A stretch of DNA of 52,832 nucleotides from Daldinia sp. FL1419 (taxonomy: Eukaryota > Ascomycota > Sordariomycetes > Xylariales > Hypoxylaceae), in assembly GCA_025201765.1 (NCBI GenBank), contig MU623526.1:1-52832 (forward strand). Reading direction: 5' to 3'. The notes under the pieces were generated by a model, which was given only the letters and a program-made list of their open reading frames with translations, was not told the DNA's origin and ran no database searches. The position numbers and the translations under genes were made by a program. Positions 1 through 11,741 of the stretch are shown here, in pieces (within the stretch, counting starts at the first letter, position 1; every line of letters begins with the position of its first letter).

Positions 1-358
1 TGCATAACTTTTATAATATTTATCCAAATTACATATAAAATATATTATTATTTTAATTAAATTTTATTTAATTTAAATATATTTTTTTTATATTTAATTT
101 TAATTTATTTTAATTTAATTTTTTAATTTTTATTTTTATTATTATTTTATTTAAATTATTCAATTTGTGGAAAAAGAAATTTTTAGATTTTTTTAGTTTT
201 TTTAGTTAATTTAATTACTAAAAACTAATACTAAAAATACTAAAAATTAATTAGTTTTTAGTTTTCTTAGTTTTTAATATTTTAGTTTTTAGTTTTTAGT
301 TTTTAGTTTTTAGTAACTAAGAAAAACTAATTAGTTACTAACTAATTTTGCAACCCTG
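1..358 (-). mobile_element. AT-rich end of a hAT-like DNA transposon relic
   Basis: Read on the minus strand, the block begins at 358 with CAGGGTTGC, which resembles hAT-superfamily terminal inverted repeats. It runs into about a dozen copies of a short subterminal motif of the AAAAACTA/TTAGTTTTTAG type between about 180 and 340, then into nearly pure A/T sequence at 1-170. Composition changes abruptly at 358/359. The 8 bp just outside (359-366) would be one copy of a target-site duplication, but the other end lies outside the window. No transposase is visible. The superfamily call rests on terminus and subterminal repeats only; the AT bias fits RIP. Confidence 0.45.
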
Positions 359-2386
359 TGCGTACGAGTCTGGACGCGGTCGTTGTTCCGCCTCACTATG
401 TGCGCGTTTGTACAATACGTACCTGAGCAGAATCGTGTCGAAATAGATACCCCACGAGTTTAACATGAAGCTCCCTTACTTATCTACCTAACTACGTACC
501 TAAGTGAGTAACCTATTTAAACTATTTATTAACATTTGATAAAAATTATTAAAATAAAATTGAAGCTGTCTTTAATGTTAACTATAATATCTTCTTATAT
601 CTTTTTATATTTTAATAATCCAACAAGTTATTATAATGAATGTTGCTGTTGTATAAATGGAAGCCGATGCTCAAGCCAGGTTTTGTTTGGCCGACGGCTT
701 CGGCTCGGACCAGCGGATTGAATAGGGAGGAACGGAACGTGCGGTGGTGATATCGGGAGCTCTTGCCTTTGCGGGTACCCAAACAGTTGGGTTTGACACA
801 GTTGGTCGTTTTTGCGAAGTGTTTTATTAGATTGTTTACTCGAGTGTGTGAGAGAGAGAGAGTATTTTGAGGCGAGGCGAGATGAGGTTACGACTTGGAT
901 GCGCTGACGACGGATACCGGCCCGTGCGGCGCATCGAGACTTGGCTAAATCGGTTTACCTGAATGCGATGTCGTCCCCGGATCGTCGCTTATGTAGAATC
1001 GGTCACGTCGATGTGATGGCAAACGTGAGATTCATGCGCGTGGGTGGGTTCATGCCGTTGGTTCTAGATTTAATATCTATTAACTAACAGTTCTAAGTTC
1101 TAACGCTGCTGTTGGTGGTAGTAGTCCGACACTCTTTCATGTTATTATAATTTATATCAAGCTTGTAGGAGTTGGGTACGTTAGTTTATCATGTTGGTTC
1201 CGTGTTCGAGGAATATTGTTAATTTCGACAACCTCAACTAATTTCAACCCGGCTAAGAGATACTTCAGGGGTTTCACAACATTAAAGATCTGACTGTACT
1301 CAAGTGGTTTCGTGTTGTAGGTATCATACCTATCATTGGAGTCACATTACTTGCTCTCAGTCTCTCCTTTGCCTAGAGGTTTTCGCCAGCTGTCGAGACA
1401 GACTGTATCCTATTCCCTTCCGATCTAAAGTAAAACTTGGGTTATATTAAATAACTACCTAGTTATACTCCATAGGGACCAGTTTGGCACTTACGGACTT
1501 CGTCGACCACCGCCAGGCTATCCGACACAGAAGGGCGGTTATTAAATGTCGATTCACTCGTGTCAGGAAACCCCCTCATGATCCCTCGGCGTAGTATATA
1601 TCAACCCCCAACGGAGAGTTATAAGATAGCCAACCATATATTTCTAGTTAAAACATAGGTACGTTGGTGATACTCCGTCTCACTTTGCCTCCGCCAATAG
1701 TAAGTGACTTAAGAGTGATCTTAATTCACGTAAGCCGGTGTTGTGCGCCGAGGCAACAAACAATAGCTAGGCGTAAATGCAGTCATATCTGCCTTTTTCT
1801 TACCACTGGTTGGAAATCGTATACGATATGATATGGATGTTGGAAAGATGCAAGTCGACACCACGCCGTCAGCATGAACCACTTAATTAGCCATACTTCG
1901 AGTTCTCGTTTGGTAAGTGTAATAAGCTTGGCGCCTGGTAGCTTGAGACTAACTAATATTATATATAGTAGTTAGTTAGGCATCCTATAAACAAGACGAA
2001 AGGATGGGTTTCATTGCAAAATGGTATCTCAGCTCTTATACACGAGTTTATTTCCGTGTCTTCGGGACGAACGAGGCTCTTACTAGATGTCACCTAGAGG
2101 GCCTACGTTGGGTTTAAGTTGATTTGAGTATGACTGGGTAGAATTAAATAGATACCTACCTACCTATCCATATAGGTATACTAGTTTGAAACCATCTAAG
2201 TTCTCTCCTATGCTATATTACGTTAAGGACCTATCGTAAAACACCTCAGACGAAACATCGTATCAACGTGCTCCCTTCATCGTTAAAAACTATATGCAAG
2301 GTATAATGGTCATAATGCGCATTAGAGTCTATATACAAGTCCCCCATTCTTCCACCACCAATCCCCGCGCGTACCCAGCCCATTAT
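359..2386. other. intergenic region, no gene recognised
   Basis: No open frame here has coding character. Positions 500-640 form a second AT-rich patch with a sharp return to balanced composition. A (GA)n run lies at 850-862. Around 1950-1980 an ACTAACTA / TAGTTAGT inverted repeat flanks an AT-only core. Short TACCTA/TAGGTA words recur around 2150-2180. I see no transposon protein remnant. Confidence 0.5.
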
Positions 2387-5266
2387 CTACAAGAACTCGC
2401 TCAAAACTGCCACCCTCGTTCTCGCATCATCAGAACCCCACTCTCCATCCGCCATCATCTTCATAATCTGCACCATACGCGCTAAGAACCAGTTAGTGTT
2501 TAAGCATCCTAAATAGTAAGGTTTTACCGTAGTTGAATATGTGAGAAAGAGGAAAAACATACTTATATCCGCCCTCGCCCTCGCAAACAGCGGATCCCTC
2601 AAGAACTGGTCTGCCGTCGCCGGATCTCGTCCTGCCTCGCGTAACACGCTCCCTATGCACAAGGCTTCCAGAAACGCCCGATGATGGAAAACCCACCATA
2701 CCCTCGCCTCGGGGTCAAATAATGTGCATAGCACGAAGAAACACGTAATAGCCTCGTGTGCGGCCTCGAGGGTCGCTCGCACGTTGACTGGGACGTCAGG
2801 GCTCTCGGAGGCATGCACGAGCATCAGATTGTGGTAATAATTACTGCTGAGAAATAATGTCTGCCGCACCACACGTTTATTTGTGCGCGCTAGCTGCGCT
2901 ATACTTTCCTGGTCCCACGACCGGAACACGTCCGGAAATGAGCGGTACACCGCACGGAAGTCTGCAACTAGTTTGGATTTCTGCCGTTGCGTCGAGCAGA
3001 TGGGCACATCGAGGGAACGTGGGCTAGATATGGTTTCTTGGACCAAATTCGCAAGCATCCACGAGCCGCGGATATACGCCGTGTCTACGGGATTTGACTC
3101 CCCAAATCCGGATACGTCGTCGATGAAATCTTCAACCTTGACATCCGTATGTGTAGCGTTAGGGGGTAGCGAGAGGAGGACTGTTAAGAAGGTATCTTGC
3201 ACAAGGACAGCTTGCCATAGCTTGCGCCGTTGCTGTTTTTCGAATTCGCTTGCGTTAGGAACCACTTGTAGATGTTATGCATCAGCTTCTCGGATTACAT
3301 CGCTATTATCAGTTACTTAGGCCTACCTATGTTTGGATCCCTATGTAGGCCCATTGCATAAGCTTGTCTTACTGTATCACTTGTCAGTAATTATTCAATT
3401 GTGATGCTGTGTGCCATTTCTCGGCACAGCTATTCGTAAGTTGTCAACACTATTAAACAAGCGTGAGGTTTTCCATGTCATTCTTGATTGGGAGAGTTGC
3501 GCCCTTTTTCCTAAATAGGAGGCAAGGGGAGAACATTACGGGAACCTAAGGGGCGCACGTACATAACAAGCCCGAAAAAGCCCAACCGTCCGACGCGTGA
3601 TTGTCGTTTATCAAGAAATAGCCAACCAGGACCATAGCTTGAACGGATCGTAACGAAGCCGTATTTAAATAGGAAGACATGCGCAACGCCTGATTACCCG
3701 CCGAGGCGTAGAATTCAGCCGTTTGCTTGCGGTCTTTAGGATTTGTTGTTAATACGAATTGCGTTCCCAAAGCCATCATCGTAAAAAGCAAGCCCACGAA
3801 GGCGGCATCCGTCTTTTCCGAATCTCGTAATGACCAAAAGTGCTCGTACTCATGGTAGAACTGATGGCGGTCGATTATAGGGTAGACAGGGTCTACACAA
3901 TCGTAGTACTGGTTGATGAGGATATCGGCCTGTAACTTGTCGGGTAGGACCCCGATGACCTCGGGGAGCCCGCCCTCGCAAGTCCAGTAGTTGGCAAATG
4001 GATGTTCTGAACCTACCCCAAAGACATTGGATGCTGTTGGGTGGGATAGAGAAACGTTAGAGAGGAGCCCTGTTGACAGTGCGACGGACCCACGAGATGA
4101 CATCCGACCGATGGGAATACCTCTGTCTGCTATATTTGGTATCGTAGGCCTCATCCCGCTCATAGCCGCCTTCTTCTTTGGCGGCTTCGTCATCCTACGG
4201 CCATTAGTGGCCGACCGTGATGTCTCTCTGAGGCTTTGTTAGTTATGCCCCCTTTTCAACGAAGCCGTCTTCAAGTAGGCAATAATAGATAATAGTAGCT
4301 TACTCGAGGAGATTCGCCACGTGCGCATACTTGCATTCCGTTTGTCGTTTTATGCCTGAAAGGTCCTCGTAAACATAAGATCGTGCAAGATGATCGAATT
4401 TTGCAGTAATGCTTACAAGCTAAACAATGAGGTCTACCTCGATCGCACTAAATTCGAAGCCGGAACATGTTAGTAGCTGCGAACGTAGAACCATGGCAGT
4501 CGACCGAAGGTAAAAATACAATTCTTCCAAGCCATGCTAGTTTTGGTCGACTCCAACACAACGCATGATGATGCCGTCGGAAGTCCCCTCCATAACTGGG
4601 GGTATTATTGCTTCGACGTTCATAATGCTCAATGCCAAATGCTAACTCTTCCTCTTCCATAGAAACTTAACCCAACAACGGCTTATAATCCAGTCGTTAG
4701 TTTCCCGCTGATATTATTTTATATCCCGAGATATGACCTAGTCAATGAGGATAATGGAAGTATTTATTTATGCTTTTTTTGGTAATTTGATGTGCATTGA
4801 TTTTTCCGCAGTGGTACGTGATACTGACGCAACCCTCGGAAATCAACGTCGTCTAACACTGGCTAGATGCAGAATGTGGTATCGGGGGGGGTTAAAAAAA
4901 AAGAAAGAAAGAAAAGAATTGGGACTGCAGCTTTTTACTTGCCTTCGTTTTCCGTTCGACACATTCATGACACGAAAGTGTTGGTTTGTTGCGCTTCTGT
5001 TTCTTCTTTAGGGGTTCGGCAAACGGGGGTACGGCGGTGACGCTACCTCCGCTACTTGTGCCGTCGCCATCTTCAGGTTCTGATTTGGGACGGAAAAAGG
5101 GCTGAGTTGCCGAATCGGGAGAAGTATAAAGAGTGCTCGCCGAGGTCGGGGTAAGTATTGTAATTGGTGATAAAGCAGAGGTTGCGGACACTGCGGAATT
5201 GGTAGAATTCCCAGAATATCCTCCGCTGCCGTACAACAAATCCGTTGGAACCTGTGATGACGACAT
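2387..5266 (-). CDS. Zn2Cys6 fungal-specific transcription factor
   Basis: Seven exons are inferred: 5266-4943, 4447-4417, 4355-4304, 4227-3563, 3371-3327, 3264-2563 and 2508-2387, encoding 646 residues. The joined product has a perfect zinc cluster, C-X2-C-X6-C-X6-C-X2-C-X6-C, at Cys 99, 102, 109, 116, 119 and 126, preceded by a basic KKKQKR stretch. The middle carries the fungal middle-homology region, including a GLHRDPN motif made by the tiny exon 5, then FEKQQRRKLWQA and a short C-terminal tail ending in TRTRVAVLSEFL. Such proteins bind CGG-type sites in the nucleus; the target pathway cannot be read from sequence. Intron 1 (4448-4942, 495 nt) has a GC donor and interrupts the zinc cluster. 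Intron 5 uses an AAG acceptor. Intron 6 is 54 nt, in frame and stop-free. No metabolic cluster lies beside it. The family is certain; the exact C terminus is less so. Confidence 0.85.
4448..4942 (-). other. long GC-AG intron inside the zinc-cluster coding sequence
   Basis: The exon ends at the lysine codon of the KTK motif and the intron starts GCAAGT. It ends TTTAG directly before the TGC codon of the third zinc-cluster cysteine. Splicing here is the only arrangement I found that restores all six cysteines at family spacing. The intron contains a G-run and a purine-rich tract near its 5' end. Its length is seven- to ninefold that of most other introns in the window. Confidence 0.75.
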
Positions 5267-5916
5267 GCGCGTTGCTTGTTCCTTTGGTTATTCAGCGAGG
5301 TATGCTATATGCTACCTAACTTATGCTACTACAGTAAATGCAATAGATGCAGTCTGCTTCAGGAGGATTCAATTGAGGCTGAACATAGAACTTGCGGGTG
5401 GCGCATCCGGGAATAAGGGTCGATCGTTCTAATGAGGCTTAATCAATTAGACAAGGTTGTGGTTGTCGGGAAATGGGAATGGATGGATATAAAGAAACAT
5501 AAAGTGACAATTGAGAGGAGAAGCCAAGACTTTTTTTTAATTTTCTTTGTTTCCAATTCTTCGAGGATTTTTTTGGTGGTTTTTTAATAAAAAAATTAAA
5601 TTGGGGATTGAAGATGGGATCGACTGGGAATCGATTTTGGGAAAAGTCAAGGAAGATTCGGCACGAATAATGTCAGGTTTAAAGTAAAAAAAAAATCTGG
5701 GTATTGTAGGAAGAATAAAGAATAATGAAGAATGACTAATAAGGAATAGATGGAACAGAAAGAATAGAGAAATTTTGAATAACAGGTTAAAAGAGGTATA
5801 CTTAAAGTTAAGTTACCTTTTGGTAAGTCAGGTAGTTCCGTATCTTATTTCTTATTCAGTATCATTAAAAAATGTATGTACGAGGTAGATACTTGCCTAC
5901 CTAGATATGTATAAGG

Positions 5917-5934
5917 TAGGTACCTAGGTAGGTA
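5917..5934. repeat. palindromic TAGGTACCTAGGTA motif
   Basis: This is one copy of a dispersed intergenic word built from TACC/TAGG/GGTA tetranucleotides, which is its own reverse complement over most of its length. It lies in a stretch (5880-6200) that has several partial copies. Confidence 0.7.
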
Positions 5935-6165
5935 TGTATGTCAGTTGACACACCACCCCCCTCTAGGTAAGAACAGGACTAGGTACAGATATGTATTACA
6001 TACCTAGGCAGGTATATATCTAACCCAAGAGGTAGCTAAGCTATTTTATTATTTTCCTATCTTGCTTCCTCGAATAGGTAAGTTTATATGTACCTAGGTA
6101 TTCGTGGTAATCTATTTGAATTAGGTATCTTAGGTATCTTACTTACAGTACCTACCTCTTATGTG

Positions 6166-6190
6166 TAGGTACCTAGGTAGGAACCTAGGT
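6166..6190. repeat. palindromic TAGGTACCTAGGTA motif, extended copy
   Basis: The TAGGTACCTAGGTA core is followed immediately by a second, imperfect GAACCTAGGTAAG unit. Same dispersed family as the 5917 copy. Confidence 0.65.
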
Positions 6191-7748
6191 AAGTAGTAAA
6201 TATTATATGTCGTATAATGTGTACAGGCTTCGTATGTATCGTTTTGCTGATGAACACAACATACAATAATAAAACATCAAATTTACTTCGCCCAGCCCCT
6301 TGGCTCACTTTGCTGCATTTCTTGGGACGTCGCGTCACAACCGGTCCGTACATGACATATAAGCCTTGGCTCGTTAATACTCGTACGTATTATTTCTATG
6401 CGTAAAGACATCTGCATCGAGTAGCGAGATACCTTTCTGACAGTGATCTGATAGAGGTACCGTAGGTAGAAATTGAACTCTTGGGAATCTAACGCATGTC
6501 GGTGTATTATACCAACACTAATAAATGTAACTTGAAAGGTACAGTACAGCCCATTAATTGGATACCTGATGGGAATTCCCCCCCGCAAGCGGTCCTGCTA
6601 AGCTCTTTAGGTGCCGAAGGGGTGCCGTAGCGCGTCGACAGGGGGTCAAACCCGCCTAGCCGCGGAGTAGATAATTGGGAAAAATGAGTGGACTTGGTAA
6701 GGATCCTTGATGGATCACGGATGACGAGTTGACATGTCGCAAAAGTCGGAGGGCGATATGAACATGCAGGCACATACGCGCTTCGATTATAAATGCCGAA
6801 AACGCGCTGACTGACTGATCGACTGACCTGACAAGTACCAACTGGACGGCAGGACGGCAGGATGAGCCTGGGTGGTTTATCGGTCGCCTTTCGAAATCTT
6901 CGGCTTTCCAAAGTTTTGGTTGGTATCGTGAGCGACAAAACACGATGGCCTACCTCTACGTAGTATGTCGTCGTCTGTTTAATATAGTAACCTTAGGTAG
7001 TACCCGTATAAGTATCTCGGCTAAGCCGGAAAGCTAGGACGTTATATGTTACCCGCTTGATTATCACCGAGTTCTCGTTACTCGGGTTATTGTTACTCGG
7101 TGATCGGAGATATATTTCATAAAGTCGTCCAAGGTATAAAGACGGAAGTTGGAAGAATACCTATTCAACAAGGATCGAACACCGATGTCGTTCACTTACA
7201 ATATACAGTATATTCTAGTTAGGTAACTATAGGCGGTAGAGACCTCCCCCCCCCTTTTTTCCCTCCACCACCCCCAGAGTTCAATAACATCCAATCCTGG
7301 GGGTTTGATTTTCAAAGGTATTCGTGCTAACCTAGTCCAGAACGAGATTACGTCAATACTTATTGGAGGGCGTCGTAATATGGTAATATGATAGGGCGCA
7401 GGTCTGTCATACAATATGATACAAGGTATTCATGGTTTGCTTAAGTTCTGACCTTTTCTATTAAGATAATTAGTAAGATTTCTACATGATGCTCCCCAGG
7501 ATGCCCCCAAGAGGCCCCCGACCTGCATTCCGGTCCTATGCAATGATTCCATGAGCCACGATGAAGGCTTGGTTGCTACCTCGGCCATGCATGTCATGAA
7601 CGGGAAAAGTACAATCGTATGCAGGCGACGACGTGGAACGACTAAATCTGACAGGCACGGTTTTCTAGAGTTATTCTCGAGCCCTTCGATTCTCTTCAAC
7701 GGGCTTTGCTCATCACAGCCTGGTCAAATCCCGTCAAGCTGTCTGGCC

Positions 7749-7804
7749 CAGCTGGTCTGGCTCAGCTGGTCTGGCTATAGGGATCGAATAGCCTCGAATA
7801 GCCT
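7749..7804 (+). repeat. two adjacent short tandem duplications
   Basis: A 14-bp unit CAGCTGGTCTGGCT occurs twice back to back (7749-7762 and 7763-7776). After eight bases a 10-bp unit CGAATAGCCT also occurs twice (7785-7794 and 7795-7804). The copies are exact, so the duplications are recent or sequence-constrained. No coding role is apparent. Confidence 0.75.
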
Positions 7805-8878
7805 CGCAGGTACTAAAGACTAAGAGCCAATGACTTCGTGCCCGATAGTTTGGATAGTCTGGCAGTGAGCCGACCCCGTGGTAAGGTCGGGCTACCTATT
7901 CCGGAGTTGCGTCAGGTTCCCGCATTTCGTCTGTGCATTATTCCGCATCTGTCGGGTTGGCATTGACTAAACATGGTGCCATCAACGAATAAAGAAAGGG
8001 GTACACATTACTCAGCGTTTTAAAAATAAAATACTGATGTTATATGCCGCCCAAGGGGCTTTCTTCCAAAGCCAAGTCTCGTTCCTCAACTCTGAATAAT
8101 TTCGCACTTTTTGACTGATCGCATTTTGTTGCCCAGTCAGGCTTCAACGTCGCCTTGGATTAAATTCGGAGTTTGGGGGCCTTTGAATTCGACATGGAGA
8201 GGTAGATGAGCTGCATACAATTACTGGCCAAGCCCAACTTCGCGAGAAAGCCATCTTCCGTCTGATCGCCATAACTCAATTCATTTGAATGGGAATCGCC
8301 ACCTTCCAGAGAGTCATCAATAGAACTTCACCTCCGATGTTCCGCCGCTATGGCGCCCTGTGATGTACACTTTGAAATCTCTTCGCCCCATAAATTACCT
8401 TCGCGGCCAAAATCTACCGCCGTGTAACCATATCCTGCTTCTAGTATTGATGCAGTCATGGTTCACGCCCGTACGAGAGCGCCTATAATCAATTATCGAT
8501 CCCCTCGAGCTGTTGGTCACCATCCTAGCTCAGAGGAAACTGGTAGTAAAGGAGGTGGGTGAGAAAGCGATGCCTCCATATGTGGGCGTTTGCCACGACA
8601 GCGGTGAATGCACCTAGCTAGTACGCTCGGCCGTTCGGTCCCTGATAGACTATGCGAGGGCTAGACGTCTTTGGTGTGTCTGGAATAGTTTGCGGACTCT
8701 ACAGTTCAAATGCAAGACAACTCATACTAGTTGACTTTTGAATACTATAATCGTATGGACAAGATAGAGATGATCATAATAATAATTTTCGAATGTCCCG
8801 GAGAATCTATCGGTATACTTACTATCTTAGCACTAAGGCAAGAGCACAGCAATAGAGAGGAGAATGATTGATATTCTC

Positions 8879-8910
8879 GTTGGAGTATGCTAATCAAAGC
8901 ATACTCCAAC
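8879..8910. repeat. perfect 13-bp inverted repeat with 6-nt loop
   Basis: GTTGGAGTATGCT (8879-8891) and its exact reverse complement (8898-8910) flank AATCAA. It is not next to any recognised gene and lacks a following U-run typical of a bacterial-style terminator, so its function is unknown. Confidence 0.8.
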
Positions 8911-11162
8911 TAAGGACGTAATATCATTATTACCCTAGACAAGTAGTCTGGTACTTTCTCACAGGCATATCCAAGGCGCCGTAGATGAAAGGCCACCAAA
9001 TCAGACCGACGGTCAACCACAACGTAGCACTTCACTGCCCATCGAAGTCCAAGTTCTATGATGACTTGGTTGAGATTACATAGACTATATACTAGGTAAT
9101 TGAATTATACAAGTCTAAGCAGACAACCAGTAGGCACCCCACAAGAACCATGTCCATAAGGATCTAACTGCATTATGCAAGATCTAGCTTAAAGTTCGGG
9201 ACGGGATTTCCAACAGAACCATCTCGGGACCGTGGTTCAGAGGTGATGGAGCCTAGGACTCTTACTCGTGGTATTTACGAGTAGCTCAAGGATAGTTCGT
9301 AGAGAACAATATCCAACCACGCCAAGAGTGATAGCTCACTTCGTAAGCCAGCATCTGTTCAAATGAAGCCTGCAAGGTAAGTGAACTGTTGTTCTCGACG
9401 TACCAGCCCCATTGGTACGCGGGTAGAGGGTGATACATTAGACTAGAGATATCAACTCTCAGCACATCGGACAGTACAGCGATCCCTGCTCGTGAACATG
9501 CACGTAAGAAAAGACCTACGATTGGGCCAGTCACATACTAGTATACTAAGGCCGGACCAAGGTGTTGGTAGCAGGTTGAGAGGGGTGTGAAATCCCTCGT
9601 TGGGCCGCAACGAACTGTTTCATCCTCCCCCCCCCCCCAGTCCGGGGTAGTCCGTTTAGATTAGCCGTGGGCGCTACCATCGCTGGTATCCGACAAGGCT
9701 AGACTTCCGCGATCGATCAACTCCGGGGGGCAGGGCCAAGGCTTAGACGTCAGTGCTGATGCATCCCGCCCTTCCCTGCTGACCGTACGTGCATAATGGT
9801 TGGGCTTCCGAGTGGCGGCGTTGGAGACTATCTTAACCTCCACCCTTAGATTACGCCAGCAATACCAACTTTAATATTAATGGCTTTTTCAAGCAAGAGT
9901 AAGACGAGACTGCATGGCGGCACTCCCTGCATCTTTCTAGACGGTCGAAAATCGACCAGAAACGCGCGCATTGGCTAATCTCCAGGCATCCGCTTACGGG
10001 GTATCATCAAGCAGTAATATAAAACTAGGACACAGCATGGACGCTTGGAGAGTTCGAGGAGAAGGTCGAGGCGACACACTTATTCATGATATCTGACAGA
10101 AATTTCGAGACTGATTGGAGACGGTAAGTGGGCTGTTACATAGACACATCGTCACCGATACCAGCTTACACAATCAACCTTACTAACCACCCAGGTGCCT
10201 ATATATGAGTTTATTATCTTGGTCTCTGCCGATCTTCCGAGGTAGTTTTTGGGAACTTCACGTGGAGCACAATACGCGTATTTATAGAATATGAATAATT
10301 GCTTCTTAATCATACGGGGGTATATTGCCTAATCCATTCACCGTTTAGATCACGCAGTCGAGGATAAAGAAACAAGGAATATAGACTGTCATGGGTGATA
10401 TGCAATACTACTATATTGATTGTAAATTGTGCAGTTCCTGCTTATGGTAGGCAGGCTGGAAGCATGACCCAATATGGAAGACCACCCCAAAGAGTGGGTT
10501 GAATAGGGGTAAACTCGTCATTAGTCATCACATACCTACTTGCACAGCCGTGTTGTGGCTTATCCTCATCCCTTTTTTTCGGTGCGCTCTCGTCTAATAC
10601 AGTTACGATCTAACCTAGAGATTACTTCAATACTTTAGCACTCAAATAAATTACAAAGGTAATAATTTCGTCCATCTATCAAGTGTGGTTTTTGTCAGGT
10701 TTCTAGCTCGCACTATATATGGAACAAAGAACTTGTTCTATATGTAGTAGTTCCATGGTCCTAGTATATAGGTAAGGAATCCAATCTCAAGAACAGTACC
10801 AGAGTTATACCACAACCAGCACCTCCCGAACAAAAGCATCACACATCACGACAAACCACCGCTTTCATCCTTGAGTACTATATCTTTGTCAGGATAGTTG
10901 TAGGTAATAATTAACCTACATTATGGAAGTTGGGAGGCATCAGGTGAAAGCCAGACTCCAGCACAGCATGCCGAGGGGATAGCAGGACTGCCAGGACTTC
11001 AACTAGCACCGCGATAAACTCATTTGCCTGCCAAAAATGTAATATTACCGTACCGGCCCTTATACCCGTCAATGAAAGGCCCCAGAACCACTCGGGAAGA
11101 GATAATATCTGTCTCTGCTATACTAATGACAATCACGATTAGACAGCGGCCCTAAGTATACT

Positions 11163-11176
11163 TACCTAGGTACCTA
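11163..11176. repeat. palindromic TACCTAGGTACCTA motif
   Basis: A perfect 14-bp copy of the dispersed palindromic word, about 0.6 kb upstream of the orphan gene at 11742. Confidence 0.7.
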
Positions 11177-11741
11177 AATCTTTAATATGAAAATGAGCAG
11201 TAATATGCCTTTGGATAGTAATTTCTATTTCACTTGAGTGTATTATGTATCCTTATCAGAATAAGAAATCCTTAGCACCCGACTTAAATCGAAGGGTCCC
11301 CTGGAGATCTAATCCTCTTCCCAAAAGAGCCTACAAATGCTTCAACAGCGTATACGGTTCTCATACAAACAACTAGTATGCGTTCCGTCGTTGGCGATCA
11401 ACCCCTTGTAAATACCATCGTCTGTTATCCTAGTTGTAGTTGGAAAACGCCCAAAATGTCTAGCAACGATCCAAAAACAACCAGAGCACCGACGTAGTGT
11501 TTGATGTGTTTCCATGAATTATATAATCCGAACGCAAGCAGCGCAAATTTCGAGAAAAGAAAATCATCCATCAAACCACAATCCAGAGTCTCATTCCATC
11601 GTCCAAGACATATTCTCATTCAATCATCAAATTGTATCCCCGATCGTTCCCACAACGCCCAAATCCAAAGTACATTTGTATAGAAGTTAAAGAACTTATA
11701 CCACCACCTCTCCGATTGTTACAGATTCGTAATTAATCATC

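Larger units (their letters stand above)
5267..11741. other. gene-poor region of 6.5 kb
   Basis: Only short open frames without family features are visible. The first 0.6 kb upstream of the zinc-cluster gene is T- and A-rich and is probably its promoter and leader. The stretch at 5850-6200 is dense in TACCTAGGTA-type words. Other contents are a CTGA tetranucleotide run near 6807-6830, tandem duplications at 7749-7804, a perfect hairpin at 8879-8910 and a C-run near 9627-9639. No transposase, reverse transcriptase or RNA gene could be recognised. It may be old, mutated repeat DNA, but that is inference. Confidence 0.5.
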
